Source: an uncultured Acidobacteriota bacterium
Lineage (GTDB): Bacteria; Acidobacteriota; Blastocatellia; RBC074
Length of the DNA stretch: 47,219 nt
Reading direction: 5' to 3'
Assembly: GCA_902825875.1 (NCBI GenBank)
Contig: CADECP010000048.1
Span: 1 to 47,219, forward strand
In this document: one piece after another, positions 17,801 to 24,718 of the stretch
Layout: the number at the start of each line of letters is the position of its first letter
Position numbering within the stretch: position 1 is the first letter of the stretch
Made by a program: the position numbers and the translations under genes
The notes under the pieces: generated by a model
Told to the model about the DNA's origin: nothing
The model's database searches: none
Seen by the model: the letters and a program-made list of their open reading frames with translations, nothing else

Positions 17801-18126
17801 GGCAAAGCCTGCATCGCAGCGCGACCGCCGATGGCTTCCTGATCCACGACTAACAGCCGAAACGATCCGTAATTGACCTCTTCGCGGATGGCTCCGCGCC
17901 CGGCCAGATCGTCGTAAACGTTTTGCTGGTCGTTGTTGATAATCAGTTTGTGTAAGCGATTTTGGTTCAGAAAGGTGACGGGAAGGTTTTCGGGATCGGT
18001 GATTCGTTGTGGAGCATTTTCGCGGTCGCCGAGTTGCGGGCGTAAACGCTCCTGCACGTACACGCTGGCCGTAGCCAAAAGAACAGCGCAGACCGTTAAG
18101 GTCAGTAATAGCGTCAATCGTTTCAT
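14899..18126 (-). CDS. Subtilisin-like (S8) serine protease with BACON-like and C-terminal beta domains
   Basis: A protein of 1075 residues from ATG 18126 (GAGAGGAC upstream). A Sec signal (MKRLTLLLTLTVCAVLLATA) precedes a long N-terminal prodomain-like region to about 340. The catalytic Asp lies in VNVVDDAYTLTGHPDL (about 357). The His is in GGHGFLNSHIIGG (about 388), an unusual variant of HGTHVAG. The oxyanion Asn is in FAAGNDG, and the Ser in SSGTSHSCPAVAGG (about 609) in place of GTSMAAP. A beta-sandwich typical of KP-43-like proteases follows (FRVTLAWTDAPG ... DQDFALVIYN, about 690-800). Next is a BACON-like module (ISITNTGTGTLNWTQTDNAS, about 825-918), then a C-terminal carbohydrate-binding-like jelly roll (NGGFEGSASPW ... 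FRIDDVSVQ). It is a secreted or surface-attached degradative protease with its own terminator. All catalytic residues appear present. Confidence 0.92.
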   Translation of the reverse strand: MKRLTLLLTLTVCAVLLATASVYVQERLRPQLGDRENAPQRITDPENLPVTFLNQNRLHKLIINNDQQNVYDDLAGRGAIREEVNYGSFRLLVVDQEAIGGRAAMQALPVAARDEQNLIVLNGYVLDTSNAEPLSKEPPADLRQTQMAVARKNFSRPGNGLYVVQFIGPIQDEWLTELNRTGADVISYVPNNAYVVRAGSDEAMRLIQLKDEQSFVQWVGDYEPAFRVRQSLVAARAFDADQFVNVTVQFIASEDTKRKVSELKRTARRFISEAQVLKYHNVTMNIPLSQVMELASQDNVFSIEPAGERRRLDEAQGQISAGNLTGNAPTGPGYLAWLGTKGFTSSQFTGFAVNVVDDAYTLTGHPDLATGRVAFQNNPTNQTGAQGGHGFLNSHIIGGLNTGTGAANEDSLGFNYGLGIVPWARVGVTAIFGSGSSSPATWESTAYGSGSRISSNSWGFQTSTGAPIPDYDSNSQSYDAIVRDAQTGTAGLQQLTVVFAAGNDGSGSNTVSTPSTAKNVITVGAGENVRQTGTDGCGIGNTGANSANDIISFSSRGPVNSAGGDGRVKPDIIAPGTHIQAGVPQSNYDGSSVCNQYWPSGQTLYGWSSGTSHSCPAVAGGAALVYQDFLNKGLSAPSPAMVKATLMNSAAYMNGTGAGGNLPSNNQGMGRMDLGRAFDTAARIRVDQTQVLGATGATHQVTGSVASSAQPFRVTLAWTDAPGPTTGAPWVNNLDLEVTVGGVTYRGNVFSGANSTSGGTADGKNNVESVFLPAGATGNFTVTVRATNIAGDGVPGNADTTDQDFALVIYNANTSTSTSPTIGVSPTSLSFTATTGGSNPANKTISITNTGTGTLNWTQTDNASWLTVTPASGTAPSTLTASVNISGLAAGTYNGAITVSATGATNTPVSIPVTLTVSSAGGSQLIVNGGFEGSASPWTLTGGAVWSTGGNARTGTGYLILGGANNTSRTAYQTITIPSGTSPGLNFYLNVTSSETTTTTQFDRLFVEVRNTSGTLLSTLATFSNLNKVTSANSYTLRGAYNLSAFAGQTVRIQFRGTTDSSLITSFRIDDVSVQ

Positions 18127-18476
18127 ATTCTGTCCTCTCAAGTTTTCGTCAAAGCAAGCGGAGGGGCTTGCGAAATTCGGGGTCGTCAATTTTGAGGGAT
18201 GCGAGATGACGACTGATTTAGTCAGTCTTTGACCGCAAGTCTGACCAGAGGGATCGAAAGAAAGATTCGCTTCATTAGAATTTGAAGCAACGGGGTCGGT
18301 TTAAGGCGGCGGGAAGATAATGCAGTTTTCACCAACAGGCAATAGCTTTTCCGCTGCTAAAACTGAAAGATGGAATCGCGGGCGGCACTTGCATCCGTAA
18401 GTGCCTTTGCCCGGAAGCGAAAGGTGCGGCTGAGAATTGTATTTCGCCTTTCGCTGAAAATTTTCTTTGCAGAAGT
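18127..18476. other. Intergenic region between the TPR and S8 genes
   Basis: 350 bp upstream of the protease and downstream of the TPR gene, both on the minus strand. It holds no credible gene. Two hairpins are visible: CACTTGC/GTAAGTG near 18386-18403, and a 9-bp stem at 18416-18455 (AGCGAAAGG / CCTTTCGCT) shortly after the TPR stop codon. The second could be its terminator although no T-run follows. The protease promoter should lie at 18130-18300 but was not identified. Confidence 0.4.
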
Positions 18477-20222
18477 TCACTGCCTGGAAGTTTTCAATCG
18501 CGGATCGAGTTGTTCGGCTTTTTGGCGCGCAGCTTGCGCCGCTGCCGTCTGGCCTTTCTTTTTCAATGCGATGCTCAGTTGCCAATGCGCCGCTGCTGAA
18601 TTCGGGTCGAGCTTGATGGCGGCTTCAAACCGTTCGATGGCTTCGGCCAGCTTGTTTTCGTTCAGCCGTTGAATGCCCGTGGCGATGTTGGTGGCGGCGA
18701 TTTCCTGATCCTGTTTCAGCTTCAAAAGTCTGGCGGCTTCCTGCGATTCGACGCGCGCGGCGTCGGTTTCGCCTTTTTGCCGAAGCGCCGCGCCCAGCGA
18801 GTTGTGAGGTTCCGGCGAAGTCGGCGACAGTTTGATCGCCGTGCGAAGCGAGGCTATCGCTTCGTCAACCTTGCCTTTTCTCAGCAAAACATTGCCCAGC
18901 ACGTGATGGTATTCGACATCGTTGTCGCGCAATTTGATGGCGGTGGTCAGCGAAGCTTCGGCTTCGTCCAGTTTGGACTGCTGGTAAAGAATTTCGCCCA
19001 GCGTGAAATGTGCGTCGGCAAAATCCGTCGCGTAGCTGATGGCTTTTTGCAGCGAAGCGATGGCGTTGTCGCGGTCGTCTTTGCGTTTGTAAGCCAGCGC
19101 CAGATTGAAATGTGCTTCCGGCGCTTCGGGCGCGGCGGCAATCAGTTTCTGAAACTGTTGGATTGCCGCGTCAGCATCGCCTTTCTGCATCAGCGTCAAA
19201 CCGAGATTCAATTGCGAAGTCATGTTTTGATCGTCCAGTTTCAGGGCTTCGCGGAAGGCGGCAATCGCGCCGTCGTAATTTTTCATTCGCAGCAAAGTCA
19301 GTCCCAGATTGGAATGCGCTTCGATCAAATCCGGCTTCATCTTGATGGCCTGACGCAAAGTCGCAACGGCTTCATCGAACTGTTCGTCTTCGCGCAATGC
19401 CGCGCCGAGCGTCGTCAGAAATTCCGGCAACTGCGGACGCAGCTTGACGGCTTTTCGCAGAGCGACGACGGCTGCCGAAATGTCTTCGCGGCTGCCTTTG
19501 CGTAACAGCGCCGAGCCAAGCGCGTTTTGAGCGTCGGGGTTGTTTGGCGTCAGCCGCGTCGCTTCGCTCAGCGAAGCAACGGCTCCGGCAAAATCGTTCG
19601 ACAACATTTTGCCGATTCCCAAATAGTAAAACGCTTCGGCAAAATCCGGTTTCAGCTTGATCGCTGCTTCCAGTTCTTTCAGCGAGCCGGGCAGATCGCC
19701 CATCTGGCCGAGCACAAAACCAAGATTCGCATGAAGTTCCGGCGTAGGTTTCAATTGCAGCGCGTAACGAAATTCGCCAACCGCCGCGTCCAGCATCTGC
19801 GCTCTGTGAAGCAACGAACCCAGCGAAAAATGCAGGTTGGCATCATTCGGGTTCAGTTGTGTGGCTCGTTGAAAAGCTTCAATCGCGGCTTCCACATCGC
19901 CTTTCTGTTCCAACGCTGCCGCCAGATTCATCCAGGCTTCGCCATAATCGGATTTCAGCGCCACAGCCTGGCGGAATTCGGCGATCGCCGGATTGATCTG
20001 GCCGCTGTCGGCCAGCACAGCGCCCAGCGCATTGCGAAGCTGCGGATCATTGGGTTTGGCTTTGACGGCGGCGCGCAGCTTGGGAATCATCGCTGCCACT
20101 GCGGCTTTCGACGGAGCAGCGGGTTGCGCTGAAGGACGGGGCTTTTTCGCCGTCTGAGCCACGACGGAATTGAACGACAGACAAACCAGAGCAAAGCAAA
20201 TTGCTCGCGGAAAAAAACTCAT
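18477..20222 (-). CDS. Exported tetratricopeptide-repeat protein
   Basis: A protein of 581 residues; ATG 20222 has AGGAAGGTG upstream. A Sec signal (MSFFPRAICFALVCLSFNSVVAQ) is followed by a Pro/Ala linker. Then about 14 consecutive 34-residue TPR units run from about 55 to 575 (for example DYGEAWMNLAAALEQKGDVE, FADAHFTLGEILYQQSKLDE, SAAAHWQLSIALKKKGQ). Most of the protein is one continuous superhelix with no enzymatic domain, so it should be a periplasmic or envelope scaffold for protein-protein contacts. The repeats are strongly alike, suggesting expansion by internal duplication. It is divergent from the tandem hydrolase (102-bp gap). Specific partners are unknown. Confidence 0.88.
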   Translation of the reverse strand: MSFFPRAICFALVCLSFNSVVAQTAKKPRPSAQPAAPSKAAVAAMIPKLRAAVKAKPNDPQLRNALGAVLADSGQINPAIAEFRQAVALKSDYGEAWMNLAAALEQKGDVEAAIEAFQRATQLNPNDANLHFSLGSLLHRAQMLDAAVGEFRYALQLKPTPELHANLGFVLGQMGDLPGSLKELEAAIKLKPDFAEAFYYLGIGKMLSNDFAGAVASLSEATRLTPNNPDAQNALGSALLRKGSREDISAAVVALRKAVKLRPQLPEFLTTLGAALREDEQFDEAVATLRQAIKMKPDLIEAHSNLGLTLLRMKNYDGAIAAFREALKLDDQNMTSQLNLGLTLMQKGDADAAIQQFQKLIAAAPEAPEAHFNLALAYKRKDDRDNAIASLQKAISYATDFADAHFTLGEILYQQSKLDEAEASLTTAIKLRDNDVEYHHVLGNVLLRKGKVDEAIASLRTAIKLSPTSPEPHNSLGAALRQKGETDAARVESQEAARLLKLKQDQEIAATNIATGIQRLNENKLAEAIERFEAAIKLDPNSAAAHWQLSIALKKKGQTAAAQAARQKAEQLDPRLKTSRQ

Positions 20223-20324
20223 AACACCTTCCTGAAATTGGGTTGAATTGATGGCCGCAAGTTGTAACTCAAAACGACTGTCGGCGCTACCTGGCGGCGC
20301 GGTTCTGTGTTATCTCTTTGACCG

Positions 20325-21944
20325 ATGAATCCCGCAACAAAAATCTGTTTAACGGCGCTTTTTCTGGCGGCGAAGGCATTAGCCATTAGTCATTACCCAT
20401 TGCCCATTATCGGTCAGAGGAAGGATGCAATACCCATTCGGGCAATGGTCAATGCTCAATGGCCGATGGCTAATTATTCGTCTTCTCAACCTTGTTCGCC
20501 GATCAGCGTTCGCAATCCCGAAGGCAATTACATCGTTCCGGGTGTGCAAGGCGAAATCGTTTATCGTCGCGTCAACGGAGTGGAATTGTCGTTGGATGCT
20601 TATGTGCAAAAACGTGGCGACAAACGTCCGGCGGTTGTAATCATTCACGGCGGCAATTGGGAAAGCGGCAGCCGAGTCAGTTTTGTTGGCCAGTTTTTGG
20701 AATTGCTGACTGCTGCCGGTTACAACTGGTTTTCGATAGATTACCGGAAATATGGATTGAGCCGTTTCGACGAATCGGTGGTTGATGTTCGCGCTGCAAT
20801 AGATTTCATTCACTGCCACGCCCGCGAATTTCGTATTGACCCAAACAACATCGCTTTGCTCGGCGAAGACACCGGAGCGGGCTTGGCGTTGATGGCGGCA
20901 GAAAATGCTCCCGGCGTAAAAGCCGTTGTCAGCATCGGCGGCGCTTTTCCCAACTCCCAACTCCCAACTCCCAAGTTTCCAACGCTGATGATTCACGGCG
21001 GCAACGACCGCGAAGTTCCGCCGCAACAAGTTGAACAGTTTTGCCGGTCTGGAAATTGCGAATTGGTTTTGGTTGAAGGTGCAATTCATCGCGCCGAAAA
21101 CTGGTGGCCATCGCAGTGGAGCTACAAACAGAAATTAACCGACTGGCTGGCGAGGCAATTGAAACTCAGCAAAGCCGATCACCAGCCTTACGCCGCGAAT
21201 CTGAAAAAAGACATTGTTTTCAGCCCGCGTCACGGTTTGAAACTGGACGCTTATCTGCCGAAAAGCGCGAAGCCGTTGCCGGCGGTCATTATCGCTCACG
21301 GCGGAGGTTGGGAAGCTGGCGACAAAGTCACTTATGCCGCGCCGCTGTTCGAACCGCTGGCCAAAGCTGGCTTTGCCTGGTTTTCGATTGATTACCGATT
21401 GACGCCTCAAGTTCGTAACGCCGACCAGATTGACGATTTGCGCGAAGCGATTCGCTTTGTCCGCTCGAACGCGAAGAAGTTCAACGTTGATCCGAACCGG
21501 ATTGCCATTTTGGGCGAATCGGCCAGCGGGCAGATGGTCGCTCAACTGGCGACGGAAAAAACGGAAGGCGTGGCCGCAGTCGTTTCGTTTTATGGCGTTT
21601 ATGATTTTTTGCCGATGGCGACGAGCTTTGCGCCGCGTTCGATTCCTGCGCGGCTGTTCGGCGTGACCGAATTGAACGATCAAACCCGCGAAGTGATGAA
21701 GCGGTTTTCGCCGCTGTATCAGGTCAAAGCCGAAATGCCGCCGCTGTTGCTGATTCAGGGAACAGCCGACCGGCTGCACGCGCAAGCCGTCGCTTTTGAA
21801 AAAGAACTGCAACGAGTTGGCGCAAGTTACGACGTGATTGATGTGGCGGGCGCTCCGCACGGAGTTGAAAACTGGGAAGGCCACGCCGAATGGTTGGATT
21901 ACAAAACCAAACTGGTTGAATGGTTGAGAGCGAAATTGAGATGA
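20325..21944 (+). CDS. Tandem alpha/beta hydrolase (BD-FAE-like), first domain lacking the nucleophile Ser
   Basis: A protein of 539 residues with a Sec-like start (KICLTALFLAAKALA). It has two homologous alpha/beta-hydrolase domains. Domain 1 (about 75-270) has the HGG oxyanion motif (108-110), Asp in HGGNDREVPP (about 218) and His in EGAIHRAENW (about 245). Its nucleophile elbow, however, reads GEDTG (180-184), with Asp where Ser is required. Domain 2 (about 280-539) has HGGGWEAG, GESASG (Ser388), Asp in QGTADRLHA and His in GAPHGVENW, a complete triad. Domain 2 should act on acyl or feruloyl esters or similar; domain 1 looks like a pseudoenzyme. Two palindromic or tandem repeats are embedded in frame: residues 18-52, and the loop NSQLPTPK at about 200-207. 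It lacks a strong ribosome site. The CRTAC1 gene follows. Confidence 0.85.
   Translation: MNPATKICLTALFLAAKALAISHYPLPIIGQRKDAIPIRAMVNAQWPMANYSSSQPCSPISVRNPEGNYIVPGVQGEIVYRRVNGVELSLDAYVQKRGDKRPAVVIIHGGNWESGSRVSFVGQFLELLTAAGYNWFSIDYRKYGLSRFDESVVDVRAAIDFIHCHAREFRIDPNNIALLGEDTGAGLALMAAENAPGVKAVVSIGGAFPNSQLPTPKFPTLMIHGGNDREVPPQQVEQFCRSGNCELVLVEGAIHRAENWWPSQWSYKQKLTDWLARQLKLSKADHQPYAANLKKDIVFSPRHGLKLDAYLPKSAKPLPAVIIAHGGGWEAGDKVTYAAPLFEPLAKAGFAWFSIDYRLTPQVRNADQIDDLREAIRFVRSNAKKFNVDPNRIAILGESASGQMVAQLATEKTEGVAAVVSFYGVYDFLPMATSFAPRSIPARLFGVTELNDQTREVMKRFSPLYQVKAEMPPLLLIQGTADRLHAQAVAFEKELQRVGASYDVIDVAGAPHGVENWEGHAEWLDYKTKLVEWLRAKLR
20376..20477. repeat. 7-nt-period inverted repeat inside a coding region (CCATTAG family)
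   Basis: The left arm at 20376-20410 consists of units such as AGTCATT, ACCCATT and GCCCATT. The right arm at 20440-20477 has GTCAATG, CTCAATG, GCCGATG and GCTAATT, approximately complementary. The whole element is read as protein (ALAISHYPLPIIG ... NAQWPMANYSSS) just after the signal peptide of the tandem hydrolase. Confidence 0.8.
20947..20980. repeat. CAACTCC 7-nt tandem repeat inside a coding region
   Basis: Four CAACTCC-type units in a row. In the hydrolase frame they are read as NSQLPTPK, an insertion between GGAFP and FPTLMIHGG in the pseudo-hydrolase domain. Confidence 0.85.
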
Positions 21945-21953
21945 GAAACTTTC

Positions 21954-22043
21954 TTTCACCGCAGAGGCGCAAAGAACCGCAGAGGCGGCGCAGAGGTTTT
22001 TCTCTGCGAAACCTCCGCGTAGCTCTGCGTCTCTGCGGTGAAA
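21954..22043. repeat. CGCAGAGG inverted repeat
   Basis: The left arm at 21954-22000 (TTTCACCGCAGAGGCGCAAA and on, with repeated CGCAGAGG units) is complementary to the right arm at 22001-22043, ending CTCTGCGGTGAAA. It fills the start of the 158-bp gap between hydrolase and CRTAC1 genes and begins 9 bp after the hydrolase stop. Confidence 0.88.
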
Positions 22044-22102
22044 TGGTTTTTGTAATGTTGACGCTTTCTGTTCGAACGAGAGTTGAAAGTGTTGGAGGCG
22101 AG

Positions 22103-23896
22103 ATGAAAATTATGAAAATCAAAAGGCAAAAGGCAAATATCAAAAATCAAAAGAGCGGCGCTTTCTTCTTTTTACTTTTGCCTTTTGCCTTTTGCCTTTT
22201 GCCTTTTGATTTTTCCAGCGGCCAGCCGCCGCTGTTCCGCGAAGTCGCTGCCGAAACCGGATTGAATTTTCTGCACACGACCGGAGCGACGGGCGAATAC
22301 TTCATGCCGGAAATTATGGGATCAGGCGCGGCGTTGCTGGATTATGACAACGACGGCGATTTGGACGTGTACTTGCTGCAAGGCAAAACGTTGGGCGGAA
22401 CCGGGAGCGGTAGCGGCCGGGTTAAATTTCCGTTGCCGAAAGACTTTAAGCCCGGCAATCGGCTGTTTCGCAACGAACTGGCTCCAGCGGGCAAATTGAA
22501 ATTCACGGACGTGACCGAAGCTGCCGGAGTCGGTTTGATCGCTTACGGAATGGGAGCGGCGACAGGCGATTACGACAACGATGGAGACGTTGATCTTTAC
22601 GTGACGAATTTCGGATCGAACGTGCTGTATCGAAACAACGGGAACGGCACGTTCACAGACGCAACGGCTCAGGCCGGAGTTGACGATCCGCGTTGGAGCA
22701 GCAGCGCGGCCTTTGTGGATTACGACCAGGATGGGCGGCTGGATTTGTTTGTTTGCAATTACGTGGATTTCACCATCAAAGGTAACAAGCCGTGTTTTGC
22801 TCCGACCGGCGAAGTGGATTACTGCTCGCCGTCTTCATACAGGCCTGTGCCGGATCGCCTGTTTCATAACGACGGCAACGGGAAGTTCAGCGATGTGACA
22901 GCGGCGGCGGGTTTTGGTGCTGGTTATGGGCCGGGTTTGGGAGTGACTTGCGCGGATTTCAACGGCGATGGATTGACGGACATTTACGTTGCCAACGACG
23001 GAGCCGCGAATTTGTTGTGGCTGAATAAAGGCGGCGGCAAATTTGAAGAAAGCGGATTGATGGCTGGTGCGGCTTACGCCGCCGACGGAGCGCCTCGCGC
23101 CGGAATGGGCGTCACTGCCGGAGACATTGACAGCGACGGCGACGACGATTTGCTGGTGACGAACCTGACCAAACAGGGAAGCTCGTTTTTTCGTAACAAC
23201 GGCAAAGCTCTGTTTGACGAAGTGACGGCGGAGTTCAATCTGGCGCAATCGAGTTTTATGTCCACAGGTTTTGGCGTGTCGTGGCTGGATTATGACAATG
23301 ATGGCTGGCTGGATTTATTTGCCGCCAACGGAGCCGTGACCTTGATGCCGAGCCTGCGCGGGCAGCCGTATCCTTTTCATCAACGCAATCAGCTTTTTCA
23401 CAACGAACCAGCGAGTCGAGTCAGTACCGCGACCGATAGGGATAGAGTTTTTCGTGAGATTACCGCCGAAGCCGGAGCGGCTTTGCAGTTGTCAGAGGTC
23501 AGCCGCGCCGCTGCGTTTGGCGACATTGATAACGATGGCGACGTAGATGTGTTGATTGCCAACAACAACGGTCTGGCAAGGTTGTTGTTAAACCAGAACG
23601 CGACGAAACAACGCTGGCTGCAAGTTCGGCTGACTGGCGTGAAAGACAACCGAGACGGAATTGGCGCTCGCGTGGCGATGATTCGCAAATCGGGAACGCT
23701 CTGGCGGCGAGTTCACACTGACGGCAGTTATCTGGCGGCGAACGATCCGCGCGTTCATTTTGGATTAGGGAAAGATGCCGCGATTGAAGGCGTCGGCGTC
23801 ATCTGGCCGAATGGTTCGCGTGAGTTTTGGGCGAAGCTGAAAATTGATTCGCTGAACGTGTTGAAGCAGGGAACCGGTCTTGAGTGGAAACGTTGA
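22103..23896 (+). CDS. CRTAC1/ASPIC-UnbV family protein with FG-GAP/VCBS calcium-binding repeats
   Basis: A protein of 597 residues; ATG 22103 has TTGGAGGCG upstream, so the longer open frame was not used. The signal peptide is made by both arms of an AAAGGCA palindrome: a basic n-region (KIKRQKANIKNQK) then LLPFAFCLLPFDF. The mature protein has repeated calcium loops of the FG-GAP/VCBS type: LDYDNDGDLDVYL, GDYDNDGDVDLYV, VDYDQDGRLDLFV, ADFNGDGLTDIYV, GDIDSDGDDDLLV, LDYDNDGWLDLFA and GDIDNDGDVDVLI. They form a probable seven-bladed propeller. The C-terminal ASPIC/UnbV domain (RWLQVRLTGVKDNRDGIGAR ... VGVIWPNGSREFW) completes the family. It is exported; the family's biochemical role is unclear. 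Two further repeat-derived loops are in frame: residues around TGSGSGRVK and around SRVSTATDRDRV. Confidence 0.9.
   Translation: MKIMKIKRQKANIKNQKSGAFFFLLLPFAFCLLPFDFSSGQPPLFREVAAETGLNFLHTTGATGEYFMPEIMGSGAALLDYDNDGDLDVYLLQGKTLGGTGSGSGRVKFPLPKDFKPGNRLFRNELAPAGKLKFTDVTEAAGVGLIAYGMGAATGDYDNDGDVDLYVTNFGSNVLYRNNGNGTFTDATAQAGVDDPRWSSSAAFVDYDQDGRLDLFVCNYVDFTIKGNKPCFAPTGEVDYCSPSSYRPVPDRLFHNDGNGKFSDVTAAAGFGAGYGPGLGVTCADFNGDGLTDIYVANDGAANLLWLNKGGGKFEESGLMAGAAYAADGAPRAGMGVTAGDIDSDGDDDLLVTNLTKQGSSFFRNNGKALFDEVTAEFNLAQSSFMSTGFGVSWLDYDNDGWLDLFAANGAVTLMPSLRGQPYPFHQRNQLFHNEPASRVSTATDRDRVFREITAEAGAALQLSEVSRAAAFGDIDNDGDVDVLIANNNGLARLLLNQNATKQRWLQVRLTGVKDNRDGIGARVAMIRKSGTLWRRVHTDGSYLAANDPRVHFGLGKDAAIEGVGVIWPNGSREFWAKLKIDSLNVLKQGTGLEWKR
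22115..22214. repeat. AAAGGCA/TGCCTTT palindrome forming a signal peptide
   Basis: The left arm at 22115-22152 (AAATCAAAAGGCAAAAGGCA and on) and the right arm at 22175-22214 (TTTTGCC repeated four times and GATTTTT) are inverted copies around a 22-nt loop. It lies wholly inside the CRTAC1 reading frame, where it encodes the n- and h-regions of the signal peptide. Confidence 0.92.
22399..22423. repeat. GGGAGCGGTAGCG repeat copy inside the CRTAC1 gene
   Basis: AACCGGGAGCGGTAGCGGCC plus GGGTT, read as TGSGSGR. It is closely related to the intergenic copy at 39691-39710 (AGGGAGCGGTAGCGACCGGG). Confidence 0.65.
23417..23447. repeat. GAGTCAGTACCGCGACCG repeat inside the CRTAC1 gene
   Basis: CGAGTCAGTACCGCGACCGA followed by TAGGGATAGAG, read as RVSTATDRDR. 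The complement of 40353-40382 inside the SEFIR-NACHT-FGE gene is the same sequence with about five mismatches and gives RVSTATGRER there. Confidence 0.8.
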
Positions 23897-23934
23897 TCGG
23901 AAAAATTGTTGGCCGACGGAAATAACCGGCGACT

Positions 23935-24687
23935 TCACAATTGATTCGGATCAACACCAAGTTCGCGCAATTTTGCCGCAAGCCTGGCGGCTGTGGCTTC
24001 TGCAACGGCAGAGGCCGCCATTGCCTGTTCGGCGCGCTTTGCTTCTTGTTCGGCGCGCTTTGCTTCTTGTTCGGCGCGCTTTGCTTCTTGTTCGGCGCGA
24101 GCAGTTTCTTCCTGTTCCGTCAGCAAGAATTTTCCTGTTTGCGGATCGCGCAGCCGTAGAGTTTCGCCGGTATCCACCAAATCCAATCCCAGCGCCTGAC
24201 TGCTGACCACTCCTTGGTTGGGAATTACGCGGATCAATTCGTCGCCTTCCAGGCGATAGGCCAACAACGGGCGTTTCAGGAATTCATACAGCGGATCGAA
24301 GATGTAATACTCCCGGACGCCCATTTGGTTGTACACCTGCCATTTCTTTTGCAGGTCTTCTTCAAAGGTGCTGGCTGAAGACAATTCGATCACCACGTCA
24401 GGAGCTTTGCCTTCTTCCCAAACTTTCCAGGTGCGGCGTTTAGGTTCTTTGCTGTTGTTGCGAACGACAAACACGTCCGGCGCGACGCTTTTTCGCGGAT
24501 TGCCTTCGACGTAATACATCAGCATGTTGACGCCGACATAAGTTTGCGGGTCGTCGCGGAAGAAATTCCGAAGCGCAAAGCGCAGATCAATCATCAACTC
24601 CGCATGCACCTGAGTTTCAGCCATTGGCTCTCCATCCGATTCCGGGTATTCAATTGTTTTTAGCAATTCACGTTGTGCAGTGCTCAT
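23935..24687 (-). CDS. Uma2 family putative endonuclease with a coiled tail
   Basis: A protein of 250 residues from ATG 24687 (AGAGG upstream). The N-terminal nuclease-like domain has the Uma2 pattern: VGVNMLMYYVEGNPRKSVAPDVFVV, then KAPDVVIELSSASTFEEDLQKK and GVREYYIFDP, giving D, ExS and K residues of the PD-(D/E)XK core. A region around residues 130-180 (RLEGDELIRVIPNQGVVSS) matches the usual C-terminal part. The last 60 residues are a charged coiled coil with exact AEQEAKR heptads encoded by a 21-bp tandem repeat, ending LAAKLRELGVDPNQL, a tail seen on many Uma2 proteins. Its function is unproven, as for the family. It is convergent with CRTAC1 (38 bp between stops) and is followed upstream by the 114-bp repeat element. 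Confidence 0.87.
   Translation of the reverse strand: MSTAQRELLKTIEYPESDGEPMAETQVHAELMIDLRFALRNFFRDDPQTYVGVNMLMYYVEGNPRKSVAPDVFVVRNNSKEPKRRTWKVWEEGKAPDVVIELSSASTFEEDLQKKWQVYNQMGVREYYIFDPLYEFLKRPLLAYRLEGDELIRVIPNQGVVSSQALGLDLVDTGETLRLRDPQTGKFLLTEQEETARAEQEAKRAEQEAKRAEQEAKRAEQAMAASAVAEATAARLAAKLRELGVDPNQL
24025..24100. repeat. 21-bp tandem repeat coding for AEQEAKR heptads
   Basis: Three full 21-bp units (24025-24045, 24046-24066, 24067-24087) and a partial fourth to 24100. The only difference seen between units is one base at the start of unit 1. Such identity suggests recent slippage, so the tail length probably varies between strains. Confidence 0.92.
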
Positions 24688-24718
24688 AATCAACCTCTTC
24701 TGGCGCGGAAAATAGCAT

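Noticed and set aside
16288..17853. 521-codon frame opposite the S8 protease
   Set aside because: It is antisense to the triad-containing protease; long shadow frames arise here from codon bias.
21920..22102. Extra 61 codons before the CRTAC1 start
   Set aside because: They read the CGCAGAGG repeat and overlap the previous gene; GGAGG precedes ATG 22103.
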